A stretch of DNA of 64,000 nucleotides from Erythrocercus mccallii. Taxonomy: Eukaryota; Chordata; Aves; Passeriformes; Dicruridae. Below the pieces are notes generated by a model that was given only the letters and a program-made list of their open reading frames with translations, made no database searches and was not told where the DNA came from. Below, in pieces: positions 50,383 through 63,668 of this stretch. The stretch is taken from the NCBI GenBank assembly GCA_013397435.1, contig VZRG01000188.1, positions 649,627 through 713,626 of the forward strand. The letters run 5' to 3'. How positions within the stretch are numbered: position 1 is the first letter of the stretch; every line of letters starts with the position of its first letter. Position numbers and translations under genes: made by a program.

Positions 50383-53300
50383 TGACCTTCTCATGTTGGG
50401 GGGACATGGAATTGATTTCCTGTTATAATCTCCCCATGCTTCAAATCAAAATTTTTTTTCCCTTGTCCTCCAAACATCAGAAGTTACAGATCAAGGGACA
50501 CAATCATCCAAGTGGCAATACTGAGATGAAATAAAGACACTTGGAAATTTGAATTTGATTATAGTGTTGCCTTTTTAAGTGTACAGCTATGGAAGAGCAC
50601 TACACAGCAGAGCCCAGTTAGGCAGGAATTTTTACAATTAAAAGGATCTGTAGCATTTGTTCCTAAAGAGATGCATTTAGCAAAACAGAGACCACATTTT
50701 CAACTAAATTGGTGAAATGGCTTCTGTCCCTCTAAGTGTTCCCATTAAAGCCCCAAAATATCAATAGAACTTTCCTAGTGCCCACCTGTCCATATAGGAG
50801 GGGTTAATGGTTCTTTCTCCTGGCCAGTGATAATTCCCACCCAACTCAGTCTAATCTCACAACCTGTAAACAACCTTAAAATATAAGTTTAACTGAAGGG
50901 AATGAAATGCTTGGCCTCATTTCTGTGTGTTCTGACAAGCAAGGCCTGACATGGACAAGAGGACATTGTTTTACTGGAAATATTTAACAACAGTCAACCT
51001 TATTCAGAGGATGTGAGCTTCAATCTCCAGAAAAATGAAGAGTGACAACTTGAATTTCAAGTCAAATCAAGTCAGAACATTTACTGGTTTAGAGAAAAAC
51101 ACAAGAACAGCAGAAAGAAAATTATATTCTTCCTCAAGAATAGTGATACAGTTATTACAGAGCTAGGCAATGTCTCGGGGAAGAGAAACTAACGCTATTA
51201 GGGAAATTTAGACACAGAGGTGTATTTGGCACCAAAGTGCCTGCAAAGTGAAATAATGAAAATAGGAAATGTAAACATTGCTAAAGGGAACAAAATCCTG
51301 CTTCTGAGTTTGTCCAGGGAGAATGAAATAGGGAGAATTTGGCAGTTTGCTAATTTACCCTGTATAAGTTCTTTACAGGGCAAGATGAAGTGAATTTAAC
51401 CTTGCAAAGGGTGACAAGAAATAGGAAGTTTCAGGGAGGGAAGCGGTGCAGAGCAGCTTTATTATCCTCAGGTGCTCGGTGCTGTCTCGGTGATATATGC
51501 TCACAGAGATGTTAACCTTTCCTCATTCGGTCCCACACCACCCCATTAGCATACAGGCTTTCAGGAGCATTGAAAAGCTACCTAAACTGTTTCCAAAATA
51601 AAGCATTCAGCGAAAGGATTAAGATAAAAAAAAAATGCTGAAATGTCTTCAGCTCAGAGCCTCCGGAACGTGACGTAACAAAATCGTCCATAATCTGCCC
51701 ATTTTTCCAGCTAGTATCAGGACAATGTCTTCACTGTGTCAGAGGCAGGAGAGGCCACAGATAAACATTCAGATAATTTCTACCACAGATTTTTATTGCG
51801 CTATCATTATTATTTATTTTACTTCTGTTTTAACTGTGCTATTGACTTTGCAAACTGATGGGGTTTTAACCATCCACACAAGCGTTCTTTATTAGTTTTA
51901 GCACTTAACCTACATGTTTCTTTCCTACCATCAGGCTATCCTGGCTTTTATGATTTAACTCTGTGAATAATTCACCTGGTTTTCATTTGTATTTTCACCT
52001 TGAAAGTATTTATAGACTGTAATCATGTCTCTATTGATACTTTCTTCAAGACTATTTTATTTAGCTCCCTCATTTTCTCATCTGATGTTTATAGACTATA
52101 TACTTCATGTTATTTTACTTGCCCTGTTCATGTTCTTTTTTGTTTTCTCTTTATGCACCAAAGCCCTTCCCAAGCCATGAACTCCAAGATTTCATTGCTT
52201 GTGCCATAAAAGTATATTTCTGTTGGAAACTTCCACCCAAACACAGGAGAAATTTTGTCACGTGTTAAAATCCACTCTCAAAAATGCTGCATGGGCTTTG
52301 ATTGGTTGACCTGTTGCATTTTGAGAATTTTCCTAACTATTTGACCCAGTCCCAAAGGACTCAAATCTGATCATTTTCCACTCCTACAGTAATAAAGAAG
52401 TAATGAACTGATTCTGAAAGGCTGGGACATACTCACTGAATTAAAACCATATTTCACTCCCTGAAAGAGACCTCTGTCTGCAAACCCATATTGGAACAGG
52501 ATTCTCTGTGTGGAAAGGCAACAGTTTTCTGCTGTTCTCTGAAAGTTTGTGTGCGTGAAAATAAGATTTTATCACATAAAGCCAGGTTTTCACTGCACAA
52601 GAAGCTCTTAACTAACACACATGGGTGCAGACACTGCCACTGAACCCATGAATTCTGGAGGGATCACACTGAGCCACAGGAAGGGTGTTTGCAGGGAATT
52701 TATTTCCTTCTGCTCCCTGTCTACTCAAAACTGTGAAGTGGGTTTCTCCAGCAGGACATTCAATCCAATAAAATTCTGGCCTTCATTTTTTTGGCCTTTT
52801 CTCTAAACGGGCAATAGAGACAAGGAGCTTTACCCTGTTAAGAGAGCTGCCACTTTGTTCCATCAGATATCAAGCGTCATTCAGAGAAGGAGGGATAAAT
52901 TAGGCAGATGCTGGTTCAGGACTGGTGGTATTGACATGTAAGTGGGGATTCCTCTTAACACCAATTTGAGATGTTTGCACAGTGGATATCTTTGTTGGAA
53001 TTGATCAAGCAAATTGAACTGCCAGGAATCCACCTCTCCAGCTCTACAGACCCACAGTGGAGGCACTGACCTCCGAGCTCTTGATTAAGACTCCCACTAT
53101 AATCAATGGAGACATGGTCAATAAAGTCAATAGAGATAAGAGCCCTATTCTCCAGATTAAAAAGATTGACAGCTACTTAGCACAAGACTGTGCCATAGAC
53201 TATAAAGGGAGCCTTGAATGTCAGGCTCAGAAGTAGAGATTTACACTACACATGCCCAGCTGTGGCCGAGGAAGACCATGGGGAAAAACTCCCAAACAAT

Positions 53301-56300
53301 CCAAAACAACAGTAAAAACCCCTGACCAAAAACCACACAGATTTTTTTTTTTTAATGGAAAACGATATCTTATTATACTTATTATTATATAGTTGAGTAC
53401 ATATGAGTACACTAAGATGTGTTTGTTTCTACTACCTGCAGAAAGAGTCTTGGTGCCTTCAGAGACAGAAATCTACACTGTGGAGGAATTAACAGAGATT
53501 CCTTCAGCATGCATGGCTGAATTCCCAGTAGATTTGTCAGGGACTAGGTGAGGACAGAGAGGCAAGACAGGTCTGGGGTGATGCCCTAGAAGTTGTCTCT
53601 TAGATTCCCTCTTCATGGAAAAATCCTGTTTTGCCCCACCTGGCACATGTAAGAGTAGAAAATGCGTTTGCAATTGCCTGGCCAGTGTGACAAAGAAGTG
53701 ACAAAACCAGCTCTGGTTTACTGATGTGCAGTTTGTTTATTCATCTGTCACACAGAATGACCTTCTGTCTCACCACACAGAAGGCAGAACCATGTGAACA
53801 GTTCAACTTCTTTTGACAAGTTTCCCTCAGCTGTTGAGGACTGGAGGAACCCAGCATCTCCCCCACAAACCAGTCTATAATAGACTTAACACCGTGAGAA
53901 TATGAAGTGATCTAAGCTATATATTCACAGTGTATGAGATCACACTGCATCAAAACTTTGATAGATGCCCCTGCTGTTTGCTCATCCTTAAGGAGCAATG
54001 ACCCAGACATTAGCATGTCTAGTAAATTGTTCTAATGTGTGGTGAAAGGGGACTAATGGATACAGTAATTGATTGTTTGATGGATAGCTGGGGAGCCCTT
54101 TGATTATGAGTTTTTGCTACGGTCCAAGACATTTTCATTCTCCAGTTAACCCAGAGCTGATTGCTTGCATGAATTATCTCCTTCTCTGACTGCAAATATC
54201 ATTCACTTAATAAATATTTCATTAGAAACAAACCAGTGGTGGGGAGAGAAGAGGAAGCAGATGCTCAGTGCTGTGTCTGTGGAAGATGTTACAGAGTTTA
54301 CAGAACAGACACAGAGATTATCCGTGAAATGTACTCGAGTCAGACAAGAGGTCTTTGCTTCTGCAGGATTTAGTGCTCAGAAGCAAGAAGAAGCCTGAAG
54401 GTCAATTTAAATCAATCAAGGGAGGCCCAATATGGACCAAGAAGGATGCAGTGCTGAAGCCACTGTGTAAAAGTTGGCTTCCTCACAAATCCCACCCTCT
54501 TCTCTCCCAAGCTCCAGGCTGAGCTTTCATGTTACAAGGAGGGACCCTGATTAAGAAATAGAATATTAACAAGAAAACATTTATAATTCCTGGGATTTCA
54601 TTGGTGAGGGTAGAATTTTAATCCTAGTGAAGGTTATAGCAAAATTTTCCTGCCTATTAATGCAGTCTTTTTTGATCGTTTTTTTTCCCATGATATCTTC
54701 TCAAAAGTTATTTCTACCTTTATTTGGCTTTTGATATTTAATTATTCACCTGTTCTGAACACATTTGTTTCATTTCAGATGGTTACTTTCCAGAATGACA
54801 CTGTACTTTTGAGTTATGAAGATCATTTCTCTCCAAGGAGAGTTCTCCTACAGGGCAGTGGAGAAATCAGGCAGAAACAGACTTTTTTTAACCATTCTGA
54901 CTCCCAATCCTGGATCAACCCTGTTTCACATCTCTTCAAATTTTCAAATAAGAAGAGAGCAATATTTGCTGAGGACTTCCACAGGTGCCAGTGAGGTGAG
55001 GAACTTCACAAACTAAGCTGGAGTCACAAGTAGTTTGTTACAACATGGAGTCACTACAAAAGCTAATCCCAATTCACCTCACACTCTTAATATGCTGAAA
55101 ACTGCAGCAGTTTTTAAATCCTCTTTCATTGAAAAATTGTTGATGAGTAAAATACATAATGTTCCCTATTACTCTCCACCTTGTGTACGTCCCCTGGGCA
55201 TTGAGACTCTCTTATCTTGTTTTCCTAGCTGTTCCTCCAGCATATTTATATTGTTAGCCTCACAATGGGTATCATTATGTCAATAAGCACAATTTAAATA
55301 TTAATCCTATGGTTGTGGGCAGAAATGTAACTGATCATATCATGTGCTATAAAAGGGGAACACGTCACAAGGAAAAGGCTTCAGTGCTGTTTGCCCTCAA
55401 ATGCTTTCTCAAGAATTTTACAGAGGGGAATGACACGAACAAAATATGGGGGGAAATAGGAGAAGGTGACAAAGGAAGAGGGACAACCAAACAAATGAGA
55501 GGGAGTGTGCAAGAGTGAAATAAGAACACAAAAGGTGCTTGGAAAGGGGACAAAGAGTAAAGAAACTTGGAAGTGAATTGAAAGGAAGCCAAAGGCAGAT
55601 CCAGGTTACCTTCAATATGCACAGATCTCCCAGTCAGGTATGACAGCAGCTGAGATGGGACCCTCAAAGGGACTGAAACCCTGACTAGTGCTGATATATT
55701 TCAGAAGGAAGGATGAGAGAAGGAAGAAAAATCTTTCCAAAACCAGAATAGCCATTATAAAAATCTACACATTCCTGTTGTTTCTCTTTCATTACCATAC
55801 ACAGACCAACTACTGGGGAGCAGGAAATCTCATTTTTAGACAAAACTATCTCTCTTCTCTTGAAGAAAAATTTGTCACTAATTTCTGAAGATAAACCAAC
55901 GTTCTGCCCACATTCTGGCAAAGAATTGTTCTTGCCACAGGGTACTTCTAATAATAAAGACAAAAATGGGTAAAAAAAAAAATTGGAAATAACTGCTTTT
56001 CCAGATAAATATTAAACTCTGTATTTATCTGAGATCAGACTGAGTGAAGAAACTTTTGACATAGTTAGTGCTGGAAATATATTTTCCAGACCAAATTGTG
56101 GAAGGTGACTGAGTCCACAGTATCCCTGCATATTTTATCATAATCATGAGGCTGCACACCAGCTTTCTCCATGGGAAGCTCTCCCTGAACCACTGACACT
56201 GCCTGCTGAGGGAGGTGACACTTTCCATCAGCAAAGGAGCATTGATCTGGCTCAGCATTTTAAAGTCCCTGATGAGTTTACATTACCTTTCTGCTGGAGT

Positions 56301-56537
56301 CCTTCTATTTGCTTCCACTGCCTGTGCTTTTACCCCTGCTGCTGCTCAGCTCAAACACAGCTGTGCTAATACACCGGAGCCACACAGCTAATCCATACTC
56401 CTCTGATCTATTCTCAGGTCTCATTTGGCAAACAGAAGGGGGTGAGACCAGTGGGAACACAGAGGAGAGAACAAACCCTTGAGGTGTGTCCTGGGCCTGT
56501 CTCACAAGGACACTGATGTAGGCTTTAGTTTTGTGAC
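50383..56537. other. Six kb of repeat-free presumed intron
   Basis: No CR1 or LTR was recognised in this stretch, the longest repeat-free block of the window. It includes a local CpG cluster with a CRE-like site (about 51440-51690). No coding exon could be supported. Confidence 0.45.
51671..51678 (+). promoter_or_regulatory. CRE-like site TGACGTAA in a CpG cluster
   Basis: The octamer matches the CREB/ATF-type half-palindrome. It lies in a short stretch with four CpGs in about 30 bp (ccggaacgtgacgtaac and the following tcgt), in an otherwise CpG-poor intron. Function is inferred only from the motif and the local CpG retention. Confidence 0.25.
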
Positions 56538-57082
56538 AATCACAGAATCATTGAGGTTGGAAAAGACCTCCAAGATCATGGAGTCCAACTTTTGAACAAT
56601 TCTCAGATTGTCAACCAGACCAGAGCACCAAATGCCACGTGAAGTCCCTTCTTGAAGTTCCCAGAGATGGTGACTCCACCACCACCCTCTGCAGCCCCTT
56701 CCAAAGCTTGACCATCCTTTCCATGAAGAAATTCTTCCTGATGTCCAGCCTTAGCCTACCTTGGCACAGCTTGAGGCCATTTCCTCTCATCCTGTCCCTT
56801 GTTCCCTGGAAAAGAGAGCAACCCCCACCTGGCTACAACCTCCTGTTGGGAATTGCAGAGAGTAAGAAGGTCCCTCCTGAGCATCCATTTCTCCAGGCTA
56901 AACAACCCCAGCTTCCTCAGCCTCTCCTCACAAGACTGACTCTCTAAAACCCTTCCCCAGCTCTGTTGACCTTCCCTGGACATGCTCCAACCCCTCTTGA
57001 CCTGAGGGATCCAGAATTGGACACAGCACTTGAGGTGTGGCCTCACCAGTACTGAGTACAGAGGAATAACCACTGTCCTGGT
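56538..57082 (-). mobile_element. CR1 LINE 3' fragment, about 545 bp, longest 3' copy
   Basis: It runs from acaatcacagaatcattgag through gagatggtgactccaccac and ctccaggctaaacaacccc to ggacacagcacttgaggtg. A 100-codon minus-strand frame within it spans the end of ORF2 and contains a VVIPLYSVLVRPHLKCCVQF peptide typical of the CR1 C-terminus. Confidence 0.93.
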
Positions 57083-58769
57083 CAAAAAAAAGAACTACAC
57101 TTGCTGAGTTTTACAAAAGGTTCTGAGCATTGCACACATCCTGAAGTGCCAGGTGTTTTTCCAAGAGGAGCTATGACAGCTCTGTTGTCCTGGATAAGTG
57201 TCATCATTGGCAGCTCCATCCTGCAAACCAAAAGGATGGAGATATTCTTCTCCTCCAGTCTCATCCTGTCATGCAGTGACAGTGCCCAGTCCAACACTCT
57301 TCAGAAGAACTTGGCTTTCTCTGAAAGAAATGTGAGCCCTTCCACCCCGACTTATTTTAGATATGCCTGGTAGGTCTCATGAGTAATGTACCTACACAAA
57401 GAGATCTCAGAAAACGTACAGATTGTGTAGGAACATAAATTTTGACGGAGCAAGTGATGAATAGAACGCAGAGCAACATCCTCAGATTTTGGGCAAAGAA
57501 TATATAATCATTCAGTGGTGTTTGCGAAACATGTCAGGCTCTGTCAGGAATAAGGGTTATAAATAAATGTGAGGGAGATACTTTAATAATGCTATTTCAT
57601 ATACACTCAATAATGAACTTTAATTATTTCTTTGGGTTTCTTTCTTCTTTCAGTGTAGCAGATGAGTCAAGCCCAGATGTGTAATGAAACTGATACTGAC
57701 ATCACAGCATTTTCTTTAGAGGTGGCTGAAAGAGCTCTATGGATCAGCTGTCAAATCATTTCTCTTCCTGTGGGGTTTCCTTCATGCATCTCACCCAGAA
57801 TTTAATTCCTCCACATATGGCATGAGTGAATCATAGCGAAAGGAATTTTCTTGATGGAAAAGATTTTGCAGACAAGCAGTCTCCTCACATCACTTGTCCT
57901 GAAATGAAGCCAAAGTCATCTTTGTCATAGGCAGTGGAGCAACCTGCCAAGAGGAACCAGTTACCATGGTATGTAAGGCTACAACATCTACAACTTTGCA
58001 TTCTGAAACTATGCAAACTAATTTAGAGTTTATCAGTAACCTTATCACCAAATATTTGCAGCAGGGAATGAGGAGATTGATTTGTTTCCTGCTGTGATGC
58101 TGGGAATTAACAGGATATCAAAAGGAAAGCTCCGAGGTGTTAAATGTAATGATGTGGATAAATATGAAATATCCCACCAATTCCTTGGCTTTTCAGGAGA
58201 AACTCAGGGAAATGAACAGAGGAAGGTGTCACATCACTCCTTTTGCAAAATGACTTCCTTTCAAAGTCTGCAATGACTACATGGCTTTCTTGAAGAGGAA
58301 ATCACATGTGGTGAATCTTACCGAAATATTTTCATTCTCCTTCCACCTTTCCTGCTCTGCAAGCAAGGAAAATGACAACACAACCCTACTGAAAGAAGGA
58401 AGATGTTTCCCAAAACCCCTTGCTATGAGAGACTGTTGACCTGATTCCTCTGCTCTCAGAGACAGGAGCCTTCAGACTCACTGAAGCTCCACACAAAAGT
58501 GTCTGACTTCACTTGCCAGGTCTACTCCCAGCCCATACCCAATATTCCATGATAAACAGTGGACAAACAAACCCGGGAAACACATCAATTCTGCAGACTC
58601 TTTGCATGTAAAAAAAAGTCCTTGCACTTGGCAGCTACTCAACATATTCTTTATGTTGAACACATCCAGACCCACCAATTTCCATTTCCTTCTGAGAATC
58701 TTGAAAAAACAGAACAAAAGAAACAGAATGAAAGAAACAGAAAAAAAGCCCCGAGACAGAGGAAGGCAG
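57083..58769. other. Unique sequence, no gene recognised
   Basis: Nothing identifiable lies between the long CR1 copy and the ERV-like repeat copy C. The short open frames are unremarkable. The gaps 59241-62067, 62131-62711, 62827-63594 and 63669-64000 are similar. Confidence 0.45.
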
Positions 58770-59240
58770 AGAACCCTGGCAGGACCTGTGGATGCGTGGA
58801 GAGATGAGCCTGTGCTGGAGCAGTTTTACTGGTGTGACTTCGGATCCTGTGGAAGGGCCCCAGTCTGAAGGAGGGTGACGAGGAGAGAGCAGCAGAGACA
58901 ACTTGTGATGACCTGGTCCCATTTCCCACCCCCTCCGTGATGCTGGTGGGGAGAGGGAGAGAATTCAGGAGTGAGATTTCCTGGGAAGATGGGAAGGGTA
59001 CAGGAGAGATGTTTTAAGATTCAGTTTCATTTCTCATTATCCTACTCTGATTTAATTGGTAAGGAATTAAACTAATTTCTCCACACTGAGCCTGTTTTGC
59101 CTGTGACAGTAACTGGTGAGTGATTTCTCCTTGTCCTTATCTTGACCCATGAGCCTTTCACTACATTTTTTTCTCCCCTAAGCAGCTGAGGGGGTGACAG
59201 AGCAGCTTTGGTGGGCACTGGCATCCAGCCAGGGGCAACA
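58770..59240 (-). repeat. Unnamed ERV-like interspersed repeat, copy C (inverted)
   Basis: Its reverse complement follows the same order as copy B: tggctggatgccagtgccc, the CACCCCCTCAGCTG block, gataaggacaaggagaaat, gcaaaacaggctc, and accaattaaatcagagtagg. It extends further at the far end, through the region of the cctgtggatgcgtgg motif. The open frames of 80-95 codons that cross it do not match any protein I know. Confidence 0.6.
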
Positions 59241-59842
59241 TGCCACAAATGGGGATGGGTTCTTCCCCCTAAGGACAGAAGCATCTCAGTTTGTAAAATG
59301 TTTGTGGTCTGCAGGGGCATCTACTAAAATTCAGCATTGGAAGGTTTCCCAACTCACCTCCTATTTCGTATCACGTCTTATATACAATCACCAGTTTGTA
59401 AATGAAGCAGTTGGAAACAAAGCAGTTCCAAAAATAGCCCGCAAAGCTCCATACCACACTTCGAAAAACCTTTGTTTTGGTGGTTAGTTAATAATTTGCA
59501 ATGTTTTCCAGCTCCTCACAGCTGAGAAGAGGAAAAAGCAGCACTGGTGAGCTCTGAGACTGGAGAGGGCACAAGGGGAGAGTCATGAAAGCAAAAGGGT
59601 GATTAAAAGGATTTTGTGTGAACTCAAGTCCACCATGGGTCAATGCCTGTAGGCTTGGAAGCAACAAGCAGTGTAAGGAGAAGAAAAAGGTTTTATAACA
59701 TTGGGTATCATCAAAATCAAAATAAATGCACCTCAAAATAAACAGGATTGGTGTAGGAGAAGAAAACAAATTGCATCCCACATGCGAAGAATGCACCTTT
59801 GTAAAATGAGTCCCTTTGGGTCAAAACGTGTAAAAACATATA

Positions 59843-59862
59843 AAAACAAACAAACAAACAAA
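59843..59862 (+). repeat. (AAAC)n microsatellite
   Basis: About four units of aaac in an A-rich stretch. A shorter aaacaaacaaac run lies near 9535. Confidence 0.9.
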
Positions 59863-62067
59863 GGCAGAAGGCAAAATATTTAAAACAAAAAGTATGATTC
59901 TCTATAAACAAAAAGCCCTTTCACCCCCTTAACTTTTCTGCAAAACTCTCCCTCATATCCCACTTTTTCCAGGCTAGGACTGCCTGGCAGCTCTGCCCAG
60001 GCAGGCATGTGTCCGACAGATGAACACCATTTGCTGTCACCGTCACCTGCTCTCACACCAATGAGCTGAGGTTTCTTATTCATTTAAATAATTTTGAACC
60101 TTTTAAACTCAAAAATAGCAAATTATCGCTAGCCCATGCTACCCCAGAAATGTGTCACCCTCTGCCATTTATCAGCTGGCCTTTCAGACCCTACTGTGCC
60201 TAAGGCAGATGTGCTGATGAGCAAGACCTCATCTTTGGGTGCCAAAATTATGTGAATTGTGTAGGGAGAGGACCTGCACAGCCCTGTGGACTTTACTAAA
60301 GATGAGAACCAGACAAGCTGAGATTAAGAACTGCCAAACTCCCAGCAGATGTGGTCTAAAGCTCAAATTCCTCCTCCCTAGGAATCTCAGAAGTCATATA
60401 TTTATACATTAAATCATTCATATTATACTTATTTAAACTCTTTTTAATATATTTGTTCTCCTTAGTACAGAGAGGAGACATGGAGCGGACTTCCAGAACC
60501 GAGCAAGGGATTCTGCTTCAACAGACACACAAAGCATCCTGTTTCACCCCAACTCTTTACAGAGTTTATTCTCATCTCAGTGATTCATCAGGGCTTCCCT
60601 GACACCGTTTTCATCCGAGCAGTGTAAAACGCAGCTCCTGTATCCGACCGAGTCCTGTGCCAGCAGATGGCACTCCAAAGTGTGCAGCAGCCACAGCTTC
60701 CCTCACCCCACTCCCAGCAACTGCTGTAAAAGGTTTTCTTTTATTTTCTCCTCTGCCTGGCTCTTCATTGGTGCTTTTAATCATGCTTAAATACAGGGGT
60801 CAACTTAGGAGCTCCCACCACAGGGCCATCAAACTTCCCAGTGCTCAGCTTCCAGAAGAGGTCACTATGTCCTGCTGCACATAAAAGCCACGTTCCCTTT
60901 CTCTTTTCTTAAATCAACTAACCAGTTACAAACTGCTGGGCACAGAAAGGGACAAAACACCTTCCTCACTCACCAGAAATCACTTGTGATTGCAAAAAGA
61001 TGCTTTGATTTTTTTAAGAATTTTTGTTTGCTGGGTGTTTTTTGGGTTTCTTTAGGGCAATCGTCTGTGTTTCTCAGCACATCACTGCTGAGCTCTTCAT
61101 GTGAATGTAACCCAATACAGAAAGGAGAAGGGAAAGGGAAAATCCTTCTTAAAGCAAGAAATGTTGCAGATCAAGTGATTCAATTGTGTCAAGTGTAATA
61201 TTGAGTTAAGGTTCTAGGAACCACCTCAATAGTTTTATTACATTCAGGACTTTACAGACTCAGTTAAGATAGAAAATAAAACACCGAAGCTTTTCATTTC
61301 ATCCAAGTGAGATGTGCAAACAGCTCACAAAAAAATACAGGGCTTGCATGGATTGGAAACAGGATATCCAGCTTTGCCCCATGGAAATCTGAGTTCATGG
61401 AAATAAACATCTATGGTTTCATCCAGTTCCTCCATACAGCCATCGTAGATTTCTCCTGTTCTCCTTCCTTGGCAGTCTTTGTGCCAAGGAAGACCTTGGG
61501 AACCTCTTGTCTGTGAGTTTGGCTTCGGGAAGCTGCACAAAAAGGGGCAGAAGATCAACTTTCATTTCTCATGAGGAAAAACTGTCCTTCCTCTACCATT
61601 CCCAGCTCCCTTCCAGCATCTGGAGAAAACAGTGAGATAAGAGGTGAGATTGAGACTTTAACTGGTTTAGGGAGCAGGGAAAAATCCTCTTGCACCAAAC
61701 CAAATTAATCCGAGGCTCACTGGAGTGACCTAATGCCCATCCCAGGGTACCATGTGGTAGCACAGCTTTAATCAAAGCAGATTAATGAAGGAGTCAATGC
61801 AAAGCTTTGCTGTGCTTTACTGCAGGGGACACAGAGAGATGCAGCCCTGTCACCTCACTGCTGAAGTGACAAAGTGCCCATTTGGACACTCAGGAGGAGA
61901 TCTGTGGTGGCATGGCTGCATCACTTCCCCCAGGATTAATTAAGAGCTTGCAGGGATGAGCAGGGACAAGGGTGATGCTCAGCAGGTACCAACCACACAA
62001 CTTTGATTTGCTCCCAACGGTGGCAGTGATGAGCAACACTCATGGCTCAGTTTTTTCATTCATAGAA

Positions 62068-62130
62068 ATCACAGAATAACTCAAATTAGAGAGGAGCCAT
62101 GAAGACCATCAATTCCAACTCCTTTCCATT
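62068..62130 (-). mobile_element. CR1 LINE 3' end, short
   Basis: The match is aaatcacagaataactcaaa followed by a diverged gaccatcaattccaactcc. Confidence 0.7.
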
Positions 62131-62711
62131 TTTATCTACAAAAGCATATCCAGAGAATTTTCATCAGAGTTTGCTCATGGTGAAGGCTCTGAACCATCAC
62201 CTCATTTCATATTTGGGACAATTGGGTGAAAAAGTCTCTTAAGCTTAAGGGAATTGTTTGCTTCAGAGGCACCTTCTCAAATCAACAAGTTTTTGAGATT
62301 GCAGTGGAGAACCTCCATCTGTGTTTAGGTGAACACATTTATTTTATTTATCACACAGACTGTTGCTATCAGCTCAAAAATAACTACTTGAAATGTTATC
62401 TGCACCACATGCCTTATCCTACAGAACCTGTTGTGTTTTATAATGACTCTATATATAAATTACCTCTCTGATATATGTCCAGCTTTATGAGTTAACTCCA
62501 AAGGAATTTCAGCATCCTGGATTATCATTAAAAGGAAGGATGAAACTCTCTGACCAACCACTACATCAGTGGAAGTTTAGCTTGGCAAAAACAACACAAA
62601 TTTGGGTTACAGTTTTCAGCTAAGGAACAGAATAAAGAATCAGAATTGTAAGTGGGATTGTGAGTTTCGTTGTGTTTTCATAAACCAGAAAAAAATTGTG
62701 ACCAATTCAAA

Positions 62712-62826
62712 GAGCCTGAGCAACCTGGTCTGGTGGAAGTTGTCCCTGACCATGGCAAGAGGTTGGAATAAAATGGTTTTTTTAAGTCCCTTCCAACTCA
62801 AATAATTCCATGAGTCTATGATTTCA
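62712..62826 (+). mobile_element. CR1 LINE 3' end
   Basis: The segment contains gagcaacctggtctggtgg, agttgtccctgaccatggc, cccttccaactcaaataat and ends with tctatgatttcata. Confidence 0.88.
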
Positions 62827-63594
62827 TAGGTGAGATGCAGTATAGGGGAGGTGGCAGCACTGCCTTCTACACAGATGTGAAAGGAGTTTAATCTCTTTAA
62901 GTTTTATGGTGGATATAACATCGTTTATTTAGACCTTGAAAACAAATAAGATATGCCCTGGAAAGGTCAATAAATATAATTTTTGTCTTCATGCTGGTTC
63001 AGCAAGGGTTAATATATTTTCAACATTTTTTTTTTGTGGGAAAATATCATTGCTGTCCCCATTTAAACATGTGATAAATGCAGCCATCAGAGTGGGTTTA
63101 GAAGAATACAATTTCCTTCCTTTCAATAATTCATCTCCACAGGGGGTTTAAATGTATTAAATAACACCGCATTCACTTTGGAGCAAGGTGACACAATCAG
63201 TAAGGTTTCACATTTGTTACTCCACTTGCTGCATGTGATCTTTGCAAGGGCAAAAGTCAATTCAGACTCTTGCAGTGCAACTTAGGGAAGTTGGTGTCGA
63301 AGGAAGGGAGGTGGATGGGGTCGTATGAGGAGACCCCTCACAGCAGCAGAAACCACTTCCACTGGGCAAAAACACTCACTATGTAATTATGCTTCTAAAA
63401 AATAAAATAAAAAAAAAAGTCATATGCAGGGGAGTCAAGCCCATAAAGTGGACAAAATTCAGGCTTTTAATTCAGTTTTTAATAATTATAGTACTGCCAT
63501 TGGGGCCACACATGTCCTGCAGACCCAGCCTACGTTTCATCAGCTCTGGGATCTTGGCCTGTGTTTGCTCTCCTCTTCAACTGCTGTCACACAG

Positions 63595-63668
63595 ATCTGA
63601 CAGAGCTGCCAGAGGTGACCCTCACTGCCCAGAAAAGCTGCATGCAAGGACAAAGCTCTCTGAGCAAG
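63595..63668 (+). other. Exon-like segment on the plus strand, unassigned
   Basis: A long pyrimidine-rich tract (gtttgctctcctcttcaac) and cacacag precede 74 bp that are open in one frame (LTELPEVTLTAQKSCMQG and on to SSLSK), followed by a consensus donor GTGAGT. It is antisense to TSNARE1. I do not recognise the peptide. It could be an exon of an unannotated antisense transcript or a chance match. Confidence 0.2.
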
